Positions 1 to 9,526 of a stretch of 64,000 nucleotides of DNA are shown here, in pieces. The notes under the pieces were generated by a model. That model saw only the letters and a program-made list of their open reading frames with translations, was not told the origin of the DNA and did no database searches. Location of the stretch: assembly GCA_033065855.1 (NCBI GenBank), contig JAVXUO010000587.1:62001-126000 (forward strand). The letters are read 5' to 3'. Position 1 is the first letter of the stretch. Each line of letters starts with the position of its first letter. This DNA comes from Escallonia rubra. Taxonomy: Eukaryota > Streptophyta > Magnoliopsida > Escalloniales > Escalloniaceae. The position numbers and the translations under genes are program-made.

Positions 1-288
1 GAAGTTTCCCGGACGTTCATTTACTTGGGTCGCTCTGCTTTCATAAGTGAAATGCTCCTTAGACGCGTTTGCCTAAACACAAAAAACTGCAATCACAATG
101 CCCAACTATAAAATAGTTCATCAACAAACACATCAAAAAAAAAAAAATTGCGTTTAAAAGAGCTTTTGAGAATGTCAAATGCAACATCAAAACGGTTCCT
201 TCATGCGAAGACAGACCACCACCTCACACATATAGCACATGCACACGGATTTTTGCTAGGAAAAGTTTGGCGAGCTCTGAAAACTTAC

Positions 289-492
289 AGTGAGGTTGCA
301 ATCTTTAGTTAGACTGTCTTGGAGTTTTGAGGCGTTGGTGCTTAATGAGAGGTCTAGGGCAATGCTAGGTTTGTGGGTGGTGGCAGACACGGTTGCTATG
401 GAAGGGAGGCAAGCCTTGGTAATCTGAGAGATGCCCCTTTGGGCATGAGGAGGAGGGTTGAAAAAAACTAAAGCGCTGTGAGGGATTGCCAT
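289..492 (-). CDS. First exon of a TPS-g terpene synthase paralogue; gene continues beyond the left edge
   Basis: The minus strand from the ATG at 492 encodes 68 residues ending at a GTAAGT donor (283-288), leaving phase 0. The peptide is rich in Ser/Thr/Ala with few acidic residues at the start, as expected of a plastid transit peptide, and it closely matches exon 1 of the complete gene at 12706-12524; both share the run [20 protein letters not shown]. Intron sequence from 288 down to base 1 also matches intron 1 of that gene, including the block with ATAGTTCATC and TTGCGTTTAAAAG, so this is a real gene start and not an isolated relic. Exons 2-7 would lie outside the window. Whether that gene is intact cannot be judged here. 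Confidence 0.75.
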
Positions 493-660
493 GGAAATAG
501 CAAGGTAGTCAAGAGTTTCTTGTTTGGCAGATTTTTTAGGTGAATTTACTCAAGACTTGGGACCTCTATTTATTGGATTGGATGTTGCCAAGTGTCAACT
601 TAAAAGATATTTCATGTCGTGAAAAACGTTTGGCAGGTGTTTCATGTTCCATATCATGTC
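493..660 (-). promoter_or_regulatory. Promoter of the left-edge TPS-g copy
   Basis: A TATA-like ATAAATAG on the minus strand lies at 573-566, about 75 bases upstream of the ATG at 492. The stretch closely matches the sequence upstream of the complete gene (12707-12870) and the orphan copy at 8670-8870, so it is part of a duplicated unit. Homology to 13560-13670 also appears near 660-710 and 895-945. Confidence 0.55.
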
Positions 661-999
661 ACTCTGAGTGGTCCGAATTGGCTCGTACAAAGCCATGGTC
701 TACCATTGTCCCATTAAGTTCTATGTGGAATCCACAACTCTCGCAGGTAAGAAACACATGGAAGTGTTTGCTAATTGCCAGCGCACTCGTAATTAACGTG
801 TAGATATTTTCTTGCTTTTCAATGAGAACCTTTTTTTTTTAAAATGAAAATTTAGATTAAAATAGAATAACATCGCATCCACGAAAAAAAAACTTTGATT
901 AATGATGAGATCTTTACGGAACATAAGGCCTACACATTTACCCTTTTCATTTTCTGTTTTTGCAATGATGATGAAAATGATTCTTTTTTATGTATACTT

Positions 1000-2345
1000 T
1001 TAAAATTAACTATTCGGTTGATCACTGTATGATAGGACAAATTCAACTTTGGTTACTGAACATCGATTTGTGTCAAAGTGACCACTAAACTTTAATACTC
1101 GTTTCAATCAGGTCACTCAATCAAATTAAGCTTGACGGCATCCATTTAATTAGGGATATATTGGTCTTTTTAGGCTACTCCTTTTCAATTTTCCTCTTTT
1201 TTTTTCTCTTTCCCCCTCTCTTTCCTTTCACTCTATGTCTCACACACAAACTCCCGTACACCCCCCCCCCCCCCCCCCCCACCCACCCCCTTATTGACAC
1301 CAAACCTCACTTCGAATCAAAGCTTTCTACAAGTAGGTGGTTAAACTTTACTGTCTCAGTCTCATCATCAGTTGTTGCATGTTACCAGATTTACCCATAA
1401 GCTTCCTTCAGTTTTCCCCTTTTCTTGAAGTCTTCCTGAAAATAGTTCTTAATTTCCTTTAACTTCCCTGTTCATAAACCCACCACTTTACTTCAGGGGT
1501 TTGTTTCTGATTTCTCTCTTTAGTTCTTGTAAACCCACATTACCCTATTGATTTGGTTCTTTTTCTTTCCCTCAATTACTGCAATCTTGTGGGTACTGTT
1601 CTCTTGATGAGTTGCCCGGGTAAACCTGTTCATGCCATGTAGTGTAGAATTGTCGGAGAAAAGAATGGACCTTTATACTCCATTTCAACTTCTATGCATG
1701 TGTTTAAGACTCTTTATTGTCGCTTCTGACACCATTACACTAGATGAATGTATGCATTATTCTCTTCTTTTCACTAGATCTTGATTCAGTTTTCTTGAAA
1801 TTTGGAAATGGGTTTCCTTTTTATGTTAACTTTAATCTCAGTTGCTTTAGTTACATCAATGTGGCATAGGTTTTAGCTTTTTCTTAGGAAGATCTTGGAA
1901 GTTGTTTGACAAGTTAACGGTGATTAAGTTTCAGAATGGAAAACCCTAGTTCTTGCAAATGTTTCTGACTTGGAGTTTTTGGGATTTTCACCGTTTATGC
2001 ACTTTCTAGCTTCAAGGAAGCTATATATGAGGATCCACTTCTGGTTTTGTCTAATTGGAATTCCATAGAAGTTGATCCTTGTGACTGGTCTAGTATTTCC
2101 TGTGTGTGTGTGTGTGTCTAGAAGAAGAAGAAGGGGGAGGAAGAAGAAAGAAGAAAGTGAACAGTGAATGGACGGTTTTACCCCTAAATAAACGGGCTTA
2201 AATTGACAGAAACTAATAAAGTGACCTGATTGAAACGAATTTAAAAGTTTAGTAGCCACTTTGACACAAATCGATGTCTAGTGACCAAAGTTGAATTTTG
2301 TTAATAGTACAGTGGTCAACCGAGTAGCTAACTCATACTTTTATA
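1000..2345. mobile_element. Pack-MULE-like element with long terminal inverted repeats
   Basis: About 110-130 bases at the left (around 1010-1135) recur inverted at the right (around 2215-2340). Shared words in opposite orientation include ATCGATTTGTGTCAAAGTG and CGTTTCAATCAGGTCACT. Long inverted repeats are typical of Mutator-like elements. No transposase is visible inside; instead there is pyrimidine-rich 5'UTR-like sequence, a poly-C run (1261-1280), a TG repeat and an LRR receptor-kinase fragment. Exact ends and the 9-bp target duplication could not be fixed by eye. Confidence 0.6.
1936..2103 (+). pseudogene. Captured N-terminal fragment of an LRR receptor-like kinase
   Basis: Reading from the ATG at 1936, codon 11 is TGA, and the frame then continues with FKEAIYEDPLLVLSNWN and DPCDWSSISC. 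This is the classic LRR N-terminal cap (a long helix, then a WN...DPCDW..I.C block) of plant LRR receptor-like kinases, closest in memory to the At1g63430/At5g41180 type. It stops at a TG microsatellite, with no leucine-rich repeats or kinase domain after it. The upstream 1500-1930 could be the captured 5'UTR and intron of the donor gene. The position inside the long inverted repeats points to transposon capture. Non-functional because of the stop codon and truncation. Confidence 0.65.
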
Positions 2346-2882
2346 GTTTTACTCAAATAGTGACAAAAGCTAAAAGAACAGTATTTTCGGTTTTTGTCAA
2401 CGGACCCTCACCGTCAGTTGAAGAAAAGTAAATCTCTCTTCTACTGTTCACCCTTTTCTTCCAACCTCTGCTCATGGTCACATCCCGATCCTTCTTTCTC
2501 CCTTTATCTATCTTCTTTATCTCCCTCTCTCTCACCATCATACAACTTGGAAGTAGATCGACAGATGTTGTAGGGACAAGTGGAAGTCGCTGGTATTTCT
2601 AACGAGTGAAGGTAGTGTGGCGGTGAAGATGTTGGGGGGGGGGGGGGATGGCTGTGAGTGCGGTGGTTTTAGTAAGTATGCCGGACGATGCATATAAATT
2701 TACTTGAGATACGAGAACTATTGTGTTGATTAAGTTAGACAACTACATTGAAATATGTACCAGAATCAAGTAAAAAAATGATTGAAAGTTAAAGTCGTAA
2801 AATCACAGTCATATGGATGCTACCACATAACCATTAAAGTTTTAAGCTATTTAGGCAGATGACTTTATGAAGTTGGTTCAAT

Positions 2883-3080
2883 CACTACAAGAAAAGACGT
2901 TTTTTGTGACGGATTTTCAGCGACGGAAGTGTTTCCGTCGCTAAATGAGCTTTCACCGACTAATAATTCCGTTGTTAAATACTATTAGCGATGGAATCCG
3001 ACGTCGAAAAACGTTTTTGGCGACGGAATTTTCCCGGCGGTCTTTTAGCGACGGTACTTCCTTCGCTAAACTTTTTTTAT
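2883..3080 (+). mobile_element. CACTA (En/Spm) transposon terminus
   Basis: CACTACAAGAAAA at 2884 is the characteristic terminal motif of plant CACTA elements. It is followed by repeated subterminal words of the GCGACGGAA / TTTAGCGACGG / TCCGTCGCTAAA kind in both orientations up to about 3075. No matching opposite end was found in the window, so this is one end only or a decayed copy. Confidence 0.6.
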
Positions 3081-3140
3081 TAACTGTGGATTGTTCATAT
3101 ATTTGATCACATCAGTGATAGTGATTAGTGAACAATGCAG

Positions 3141-3262
3141 GTGGGATACTGCTGCTACAGAGGAATTACCACACTACATGAATCAAGGCGCTCTACGACA
3201 TCACTAATGAGATCGGCTGCAAAATCTACGCAAAACACAGATATAACCCTGCAGAATTGCTC
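3141..3262 (+). pseudogene. Relic of TPS-g exon 5 on the opposite strand
   Basis: After an intact-looking acceptor (ATGCAG, ending at 3140) the plus strand reads WDTAATEELPHYMN. A deletion of a few bases follows, and in the next frame it reads [17 protein letters not shown] and RYNPAE. This aligns along its length with exon 5 of the intact gene (10420-10282), with most bases identical. The frameshift kills it, and homology stops near 3262 where FAR1-like sequence starts on the other strand. No other exons of this copy were found nearby. Confidence 0.75.
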
Positions 3263-3480
3263 TAGAATGGGCATCCACCCAAAATATAGTATTAATGCGG
3301 TTCTCATCATCCAGTTGGAAACTATAGAAAAAGCCAGAATTTTCACTCTGAAGGCGCTTAAAGATATCAAGTGTAGCTTGAGAATCACTTTTACTGAAAG
3401 ACTCTCTCCTCTGAGCACGAAGTTCATTTCGAAGGTCTACTTCGTTGAAGCTCAACTTGTCAATCCTCCCAGCCTAGTGT
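3263..3480 (-). pseudogene. FAR1/FRS-like (MULE transposase family) N-terminal fragment
   Basis: The minus strand encodes a piece with FNEVDLRNELRAQRRE, then DSQATLDIFKRLQSEN, FFYSFQLDDE and FWVDAHSRA. This order (an [A/S]xATLxxFKRxQ.EN helix, then FFY...D.....FWVDA.SR) is the stretch just before the transposase core in FAR1-related sequences and Mutator-like transposases. A frameshift near 3457 separates a preceding LGG motif. The fragment ends abruptly against the TPS exon-5 relic, so it is truncated on the C-terminal side. Confidence 0.6.
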
Positions 3481-3489
3481 GAGAAAACC

Positions 3490-4380
3490 CCCATCGTTAT
3501 AGAAGGTGAAATTTTAGCCTCGGCCATTGTAAATATCAATTGTCTGTGTGGCGTGCTTATTTGTCGGTGCTAATGAATTTGACCAATCTCACTAGGGGTC
3601 ATCAATTGATGATTATGGCTCAACTCCACTCACATCACAACACAATGATTTTTATTTTTTCGGTGTACTGCATACACATGGGCCTCGCAGCCGGTACCCG
3701 GAAATGTGTCCCTTTTTCTTTGTCTTGTTGGCCCTTCATTACTGATCCGAACAACCGGGGTACATGCGGTGCTCCTCTATGACACTCAAATAGTCGGGAA
3801 CAAATTTGGTCTATATTCGCCCATTTTCTAGTCGTCTTAATTCTAACACCAAAACTTATTCTTTTCGAATATGCTCTATAGTATGCTTCAACTTCGTTCA
3901 GTGTTTGAAAAACTTAACCTTGGTAAGGTGGATCAGAATCCTTACAAAAATTATTTCCTCCAGTTGCATCCATATTTATATTGAAATCTAAAAAAAAATT
4001 ATATAAATTCTCAACAAGTCATAGAATTAAATGAATTTTTTTTGTAAAGAAACAGAAATAAAATGGAATGAAATGAAAAGGCAAAACTTACAATGTAGTA
4101 TTGTTGCTTTCAATTGCCTCCTCCTTAAAAAAAAATTATATCTTGATGTCTGTGATGTTGGAAGAATAAACTAACTTCAAGATAGTACAAGTAAACACTA
4201 AAAGTCTGTGATGTTGGAAGAATTTTTTAGTGTTTGTTTGGTGAAAAAGTGGGGGTTTAGGGTTTATGGAGGATGAAGAAATGGTTAGGGTTCGATAGTG
4301 AGTAAATGGGGAAGAAAAAGAAAGCGAAAGATATAGGCAGAAAGAAAAAGAGTGAATGTGTGTGAAGAAAGAGAGAGAGA
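3490..4380. other. Spacer without a recognised gene
   Basis: Short open frames only, AT-rich after 3990. I see no protein family, RNA gene or clear repeat. A slightly GC-richer patch at 3675-3790 resembles none of the organelle genes I could recall. Confidence 0.5.
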
Positions 4381-4399
4381 GAGACTCGTGAAGTAAAAG

Positions 4400-5045
4400 G
4401 GAAACCCCCCAACCGTTACTCTTTGTAGTGGTTGGGGCATTAATTGCAGCAGCTGGGGGTAAGTGGGGGCAACTGGGGGTTTTATTAGGATTTTTAAATG
4501 CATTTGTGCCGTAGTTGTGGGGTAGTTAGGGGTTTATTTAGGATTTTTTAATGGGCTCATGGGGTAGCTGGGGTTTTTTTAGGGTTCTTTAATGCACTTA
4601 GGGTTTTTATGGGTTTTTAATGAAAAGTGGGGCCACTTAGGGTTTTTTGGATTTTTTAATGAAAAAGTGGGGCCACTTTGGGTTTTTTTAATGAAAAAGT
4701 GGGGTGCATGAAAATTTCGGGTAATGAACCCAACCGCCATTAAGTGTAGCAGTTGGGGGACTATTTTGAATTTATAGGGTTTTTTTTAATGGTAGGTGGG
4801 GCCAATTGGGGGATATTTTGAATTTCTAGGGTTTTTTTAATGGTAGGTAAGGTCACTTGGGGTTTTTTTTATGAGAAAGTGGAGCTGAAAAATTTTTTTT
4901 GGTGAATAATCACAAACCGCCACTAAGTGTAGCGGTTGGGTATGATTGCCTAATTATTACACTTTGTAGCGGTTGGGTTTTTTTTTGCTTTCCAGGGCTA
5001 TTTTTTGGTTTTTTGCAACCGCTACACGTAGTGGCGGTTGATACT
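4400..5045. repeat. Cluster of short inverted repeats around AACCGCYAC / GTAGCGGTTGGG
   Basis: Five hairpin-capable units occur, near 4406-4440, 4730-4758, 4913-4941, 4954-4979 and 5016-5043. Each pairs an AACCG(C/T)(C/T/A)A(C/T) arm with a GT(A/G)G(C/T)(A/G)GTTG arm across 6-12 bases. Between them the text is built from repeated AGGGTTTTTT, AATGAAAAAGTGGGG and GGGGCCACTT words. This looks like the subterminal region of a DNA transposon (CACTA or Mutator type), but no defined ends were seen. Confidence 0.5.
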
Positions 5046-5107
5046 TTTAAAAAAATAAAAATAAAATAGATCTGGGCCATCCACGAGTACACGTGGATGG
5101 CCAGATT

Positions 5108-5136
5108 TATGGTGGAGAAATAACTATTTCTCCACC
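5108..5136. repeat. Palindrome GGTGGAGAAATA/TATTTCTCCACC beside a microsatellite
   Basis: Twelve-base arms surround a 2-base centre. The same palindrome, with small changes, occurs at 53566-53595, also beside a CA/GT repeat and preceded by similar flanking words (GGCCAGA / GGACCAGA). Confidence 0.7.
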
Positions 5137-5146
5137 GGTGGATCGG

Positions 5147-5268
<122 letters not shown>

Positions 5269-5269
5269 C

Positions 5270-6475
5270 AACACTTAGGATTTTTGAACTTTCATATTTG
5301 CGACAAGTAGGATTTAATGAGTTTTCTTTGCTTGACAAATCAGCCTTTAACTTTCACTGTGAGAGTCTTTCAACTAATATGGATTCTCTAAACTTCTACG
5401 TCTAAAGCCCCCAAATGAATTAAACTATTTAACAACTAATTATAAACAATACGTATCAGTCTCCTAATCAATAACAAGAACATGTCCTCTCAACCTCGTT
5501 CTGTTGAAGCTTTTTCTCTTACTTTTCTCATTTTGTTCAGAGCAATTAGTTGTATAAATTAAATGGTTGCTAATAAATTAAAACCGCTACGACATCATAC
5601 TCACTCCTTGCATAAGATATAATGACATGGTTTGTTTTCTCTTGATGTCATGATCCTACTATAGTAGCCAAGGCTTGGTTTCTTTATTTTCCCCCTATTT
5701 TTCCTTGATTGTCACATTGGAGCAATTGTGATAAATAAGCTAGAGCAGAAGTTTCGTATAACAATTGATTTTAATTAGTTGAATAAAAAATATGTATGAC
5801 AACGCTTAGATCATGAAACATGGGACACACATTTAACGGTGCAACCACATTAATTCTAGCTATTTTATCTTCCATGAAGCATGGGGCATATGTTTAACGG
5901 TGTCGTCACATGAATACTAACCATTTTATCTTTTTTAATTAGATGAACTCAATACGCATTTAGTTTCCTTTCTAAGCAATAAGAGCACCAGTTTTACATA
6001 AGTGAACTTGGCATAAATTTTGTGTACATATACACCACATTTTGTATCTTATAGATTTCTCAAGTTATTAAGAAATCTATCAAGGTTAAGGTGCATACGG
6101 AAATAATGGTAGTTGCGATAGATGGTCACGGTCGAGAAGAGATATGGCAGCAGTAATAGAGAACCGGTAAGAGACATAAGAACGATGATGAATATTTATT
6201 CATTACTTCCACTAATTAAGAAAAGAGCATATATACAGAAGGTGTAGAGTAATGGTGGCAGCTATGCAGCTATATATATCGCAATGGTGGTGGTTGTGAG
6301 AGAAGGTCATTCGTACAGGCGGGGAGAATGATGATAAATTAGCAGAACAACGTTGTAGCCATATCTCAACTTTCAAATGTTTTTTATTAACGTTAAGGTA
6401 AATGTAGGATATAAAGTTAGTAAGAGATGATCACGAGGTTATGTCATATAGCAATTCGAAAGGCAACATAAATGA

Positions 6476-6541
<66 letters not shown>

Positions 6542-7960
6542 GGTTGTGGATTATGGATGATCAGTGTGTTGGAGGCTAAAGATTGGTTCGCACAAAGACA
6601 AGAGTCATGGCGGAGATGTTTTCGGCGTGGGTTTCTAAAGGTTTAGTTAGTATATGGATGGTTTGATAGATTAAGAAGATTGAGGTCGTAACAACCCGAA
6701 AGGTTGTGGTGTGTTGGGGTTTCACAAAAGCGGTTGAGTTCTTATGCTACCGGTAATTATTGTCAGAAGGATTAAATGGATGATTGAAAGTGGTGGTTAT
6801 TGATAGTGTGACAATGCTTGGACGGATGGTGATTGAAGGTTGAGGATTGTAACGGATGGCCATGGTGGAGGAAGAGATGTGTTAGCAATGGAAAAGAACT
6901 AGCAAGAGGTCGGAGCATGATGATAATCTTTCGATTTGTTTTAATTTTTAATGCAGAGAAGAGACATTAATGTAGAGGTTGTACAATAGTGATAGTTGTT
7001 ATAGAGTTGTAGCTATGACCAGGGTGGTAGTTGTAGAACTTGGCCACGGGTGGAGGAAGAAACGTGTCAGCATGCTTAGGTACCGGCGGGTGAGGGGAAA
7101 CCATGACAATCTCACGAGTATTGGGATCCTAATGCTATTCTTTGGGCGGAATATTAGATTAGTACTACATGGTACTATTCTTGATGTTTTTATTAGCAGC
7201 AAACTTTGAAAGTTGTAAGTCAATTATTGACGCTCTAATTTTTACAAAACCCTATAAAATAAACTGATAATAATATTCTATAAAAACCTTAAGATTAAAT
7301 TGATAATAACCTTTTGCAAAAACTTGATACCCTATTTGTTACAAAATCTTAAAATTAACCTAATAATAACCTTTTAAAAAAACCCGTCGATATATGTCCT
7401 ACAATCATCATCTTCTTTACTTAAAAGGAGGAAACAAATCAAGAACCTTGAATCCGCTACATACCCAATTTCAACCGTGAAAAACAAATAAGCCATGCGG
7501 AAGAAGTCTCCATCCACTCTTTAATTCGTTGATAGTCAAATCCCATCCGATGCTTTCAATAAAGCAAACATGGAGAATAGTGCTTTCAAATGCGCACTTT
7601 GGCCGCAAACATTTTAATTATCAAATATGATCATTTTTAGTCCCATCCTATGCATTTGCATAGGTCCATTGACTAATGTATGTAAAAAGCTGAAATATTT
7701 GCTTAGAATTGCGACACATGAAATTTTCAGCATCAACTGTCATTCTGAAAGTGCCCTAACTCAGTTGGGCTCTTCAATCAAAATGTCTATCTATAATAAA
7801 GAGTCCACCTTTTTTAATCTACTTGACTAGGCATCATGCGCGTTCTATATGACATGTAGGATCTTAGAAGCCGTTTTCTTCTTCCAAATCAGTAGCTAAC
7901 TTCCATTCAAAGGAGACCCCTTAAGTAATTGGACTCTTAATGCATGGATACAGCACCTTT
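5270..7960. other. AT-rich spacer; (GA)n microsatellite at 6480-6538
   Basis: No protein family recognised on either strand. The GA repeat is about 59 bases long. At 7240-7385 a degenerate 50-60 base unit built on TTGATAATAACCTTTT...AAAACTT repeats about three times. Otherwise featureless. Confidence 0.55.
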
Positions 7961-7965
7961 GCAAC

Positions 7966-8355
7966 ACAACAGGTGATCCTGATCAGAGATCTTCAGCATG
8001 CAAATGTAATAAGCAGTATAGAATCAATATGTGCAAAGTAGCATTATGAACAAGAAAAACCAATTAGCTATTTTTTTTTTAAAAAAGTATAAGAAATATA
8101 TTCCATAAATGAGGCCAAATGGCGTTAAGGATTATAGTGCACCAAAATAAAAGGCAAAAAATAAAAGACAAATAAACAACAATGTTAAAGATACAACACC
8201 CTTGGATCTATAGGAATTAAGAAACAAAAACCAAGGTTCAAATTATAACATTAAGAGAGAAAAAAAAAAAACTTAAACCCTCGAACCGGGTTCCTTTGTT
8301 GACCATAAGACACTCAAAAAATCAATCACCACCTTCAGCTAAATCACGCAATATG
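7966..8355. repeat. Duplicated flanking block (copy of 13047-13455)
   Basis: Long stretches are near identical to 13047-13455, for example the CACAACAGGTGATC word at the left, GACAAATAAACAACAATGT in the middle and CAATCACCACYTTC near the right. In the intact TPS unit the block lies upstream of the promoter. Here it lies on the other side of a promoter copy, so the duplication has been rearranged. Confidence 0.75.
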
Positions 8356-8655
8356 GAACGCGTAGTCACACCACATTACAGCTAAACCTGTCAAATCCAC
8401 CCAAAATAGTACCTAAACCTGTCAAATCCACCCAAAATAGTACTATCTTTGTCCCACATAAATTGATCACCTTTTTTTTTTTTTTGGCACACATATTAAG
8501 GATTTGAGTCATATATCGTGTGTTTCCCACCATTTAGAGAGGGGAGGGGAAGAAAGTGGGCAAGAGAGAGAAAATCGATTAGTGAAGTGTTAAATGTGGA
8601 GAGCAAAATAGAATAAAGAAGTGTAAGAAAGTAAGCCAAGAGAGAAAATGAGTAG

Positions 8656-8870
8656 GTGAGGGATTGCCATGGAAATAGCAAGGTAGTCAAGAGTTTCTTG
8701 TTTGGCAGATTTTTTAGGTGAATCTACTCAAGACTTGAGACCTCTATTTATTGGATGCTGAGGGGTACCTTGGGAGCTCTATTGATTGGATGCTGCCAAG
8801 GGTACCTTAAAGGTATTCTGTGTCATGAAAAACATTTCAAAGGGTGTTAATTCGGATCCTTTTGCTAACT
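8656..8870 (-). pseudogene. Orphan TPS-g promoter and start codon
   Basis: From 8870 down to 8656 the sequence is nearly identical to the promoters at 493-660 and 12707-12870. It has the TATA-like ATAAATAG at 8751-8744, and an ATG at 8670 followed by codons for AIPH, the same first residues as the left-edge copy. Homology ends right after these codons (near 8656), and no exon follows. The TATA segment is itself partly doubled (8735-8760 and 8768-8797). This is a promoter cut from its gene. Confidence 0.7.
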
Positions 8871-8911
8871 CCTTGTTAAATGTAGAGCAAAGCCTTGGCA
8901 TCCTTCATCTG

Positions 8912-8985
8912 ATTTTCATAATGATCGAGAAAAATCAAACTTGGGAATTGGTTGATGTGGGGATTTCGATTGTTTGGTTGAAGTG
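8912..8985 (+). pseudogene. Ty1/copia reverse transcriptase fragment
   Basis: The plus strand reads MIEKNQTWELVD, which matches the conserved start of the copia reverse transcriptase domain (E.N.TWELV..P). The frame ends at 8984 and no further RT motifs follow, so only about 25 residues remain. Confidence 0.5.
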
Positions 8986-9190
8986 ATATAGATAAAGAAG
9001 ATGAGGAGTTGGCAAGTGAGTTTGATTTATGTAGAAGTGGAACAAGAAGATGAAGGACACGTATGGCTGTAGAGGGAAAAACAAATGGGTTTGGGACTTG
9101 GGAGAAGAGGATGAATTGCCCTTACAATAAAACAGTGGGCAACTTCTTCCCTGTAGAAGGAAATGGAAGGGACTTAAATGGACAACCTGG

Positions 9191-9440
9191 GCTCTGATAC
9201 CACTCTTGGATAATTGATGCAACGGCTTTTTATTTCTCTCAATTATTCTTCAAGTACAACAATTCACCTCTATTTATAGTAGAGGATGAATTCTCAAGAA
9301 CCTACTTTCTAGATACAGAGATTTTCTTACAACAATCTAGAATCTAGATATTTTAGATGGATATTAGCTTATAACATTCTACAGACAGAGATAGATATTT
9401 ACCTTTAGATTTTTCTAGATTACTCTTTTAACAACTTTTT
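9191..9440 (-). mobile_element. Short copia-type LTR with primer-binding site
   Basis: On the minus strand TGGTATCAGAGC (9202-9191) is the canonical initiator-Met tRNA primer-binding site of Ty1/copia elements. It directly follows a roughly 230-base stretch containing a TATA box (CTATAAATAGAGG, near 9282-9270) and starting near 9438 with TGTTAAAAGAG. That layout is U3-TATA-R-U5-PBS. The LTR lies about 90 bases past the stop of the intact TPS gene and in the same orientation, so it could affect 3' processing. LTR ends and target duplication are not certain. Confidence 0.5.
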
Positions 9441-9526
9441 CTTGGAACGAAGAAGAAAAAGCGCAAAACTCAACTCGTATAACTAGCTCACAAGTATACA
9501 GTACTATCGCACCTCCCATTTCAGGT

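Noticed and set aside
3660..3790. Possible organelle-derived segment
   Set aside because: GC and codon look differ from the flanks, but I could not match any plastid or mitochondrial gene.
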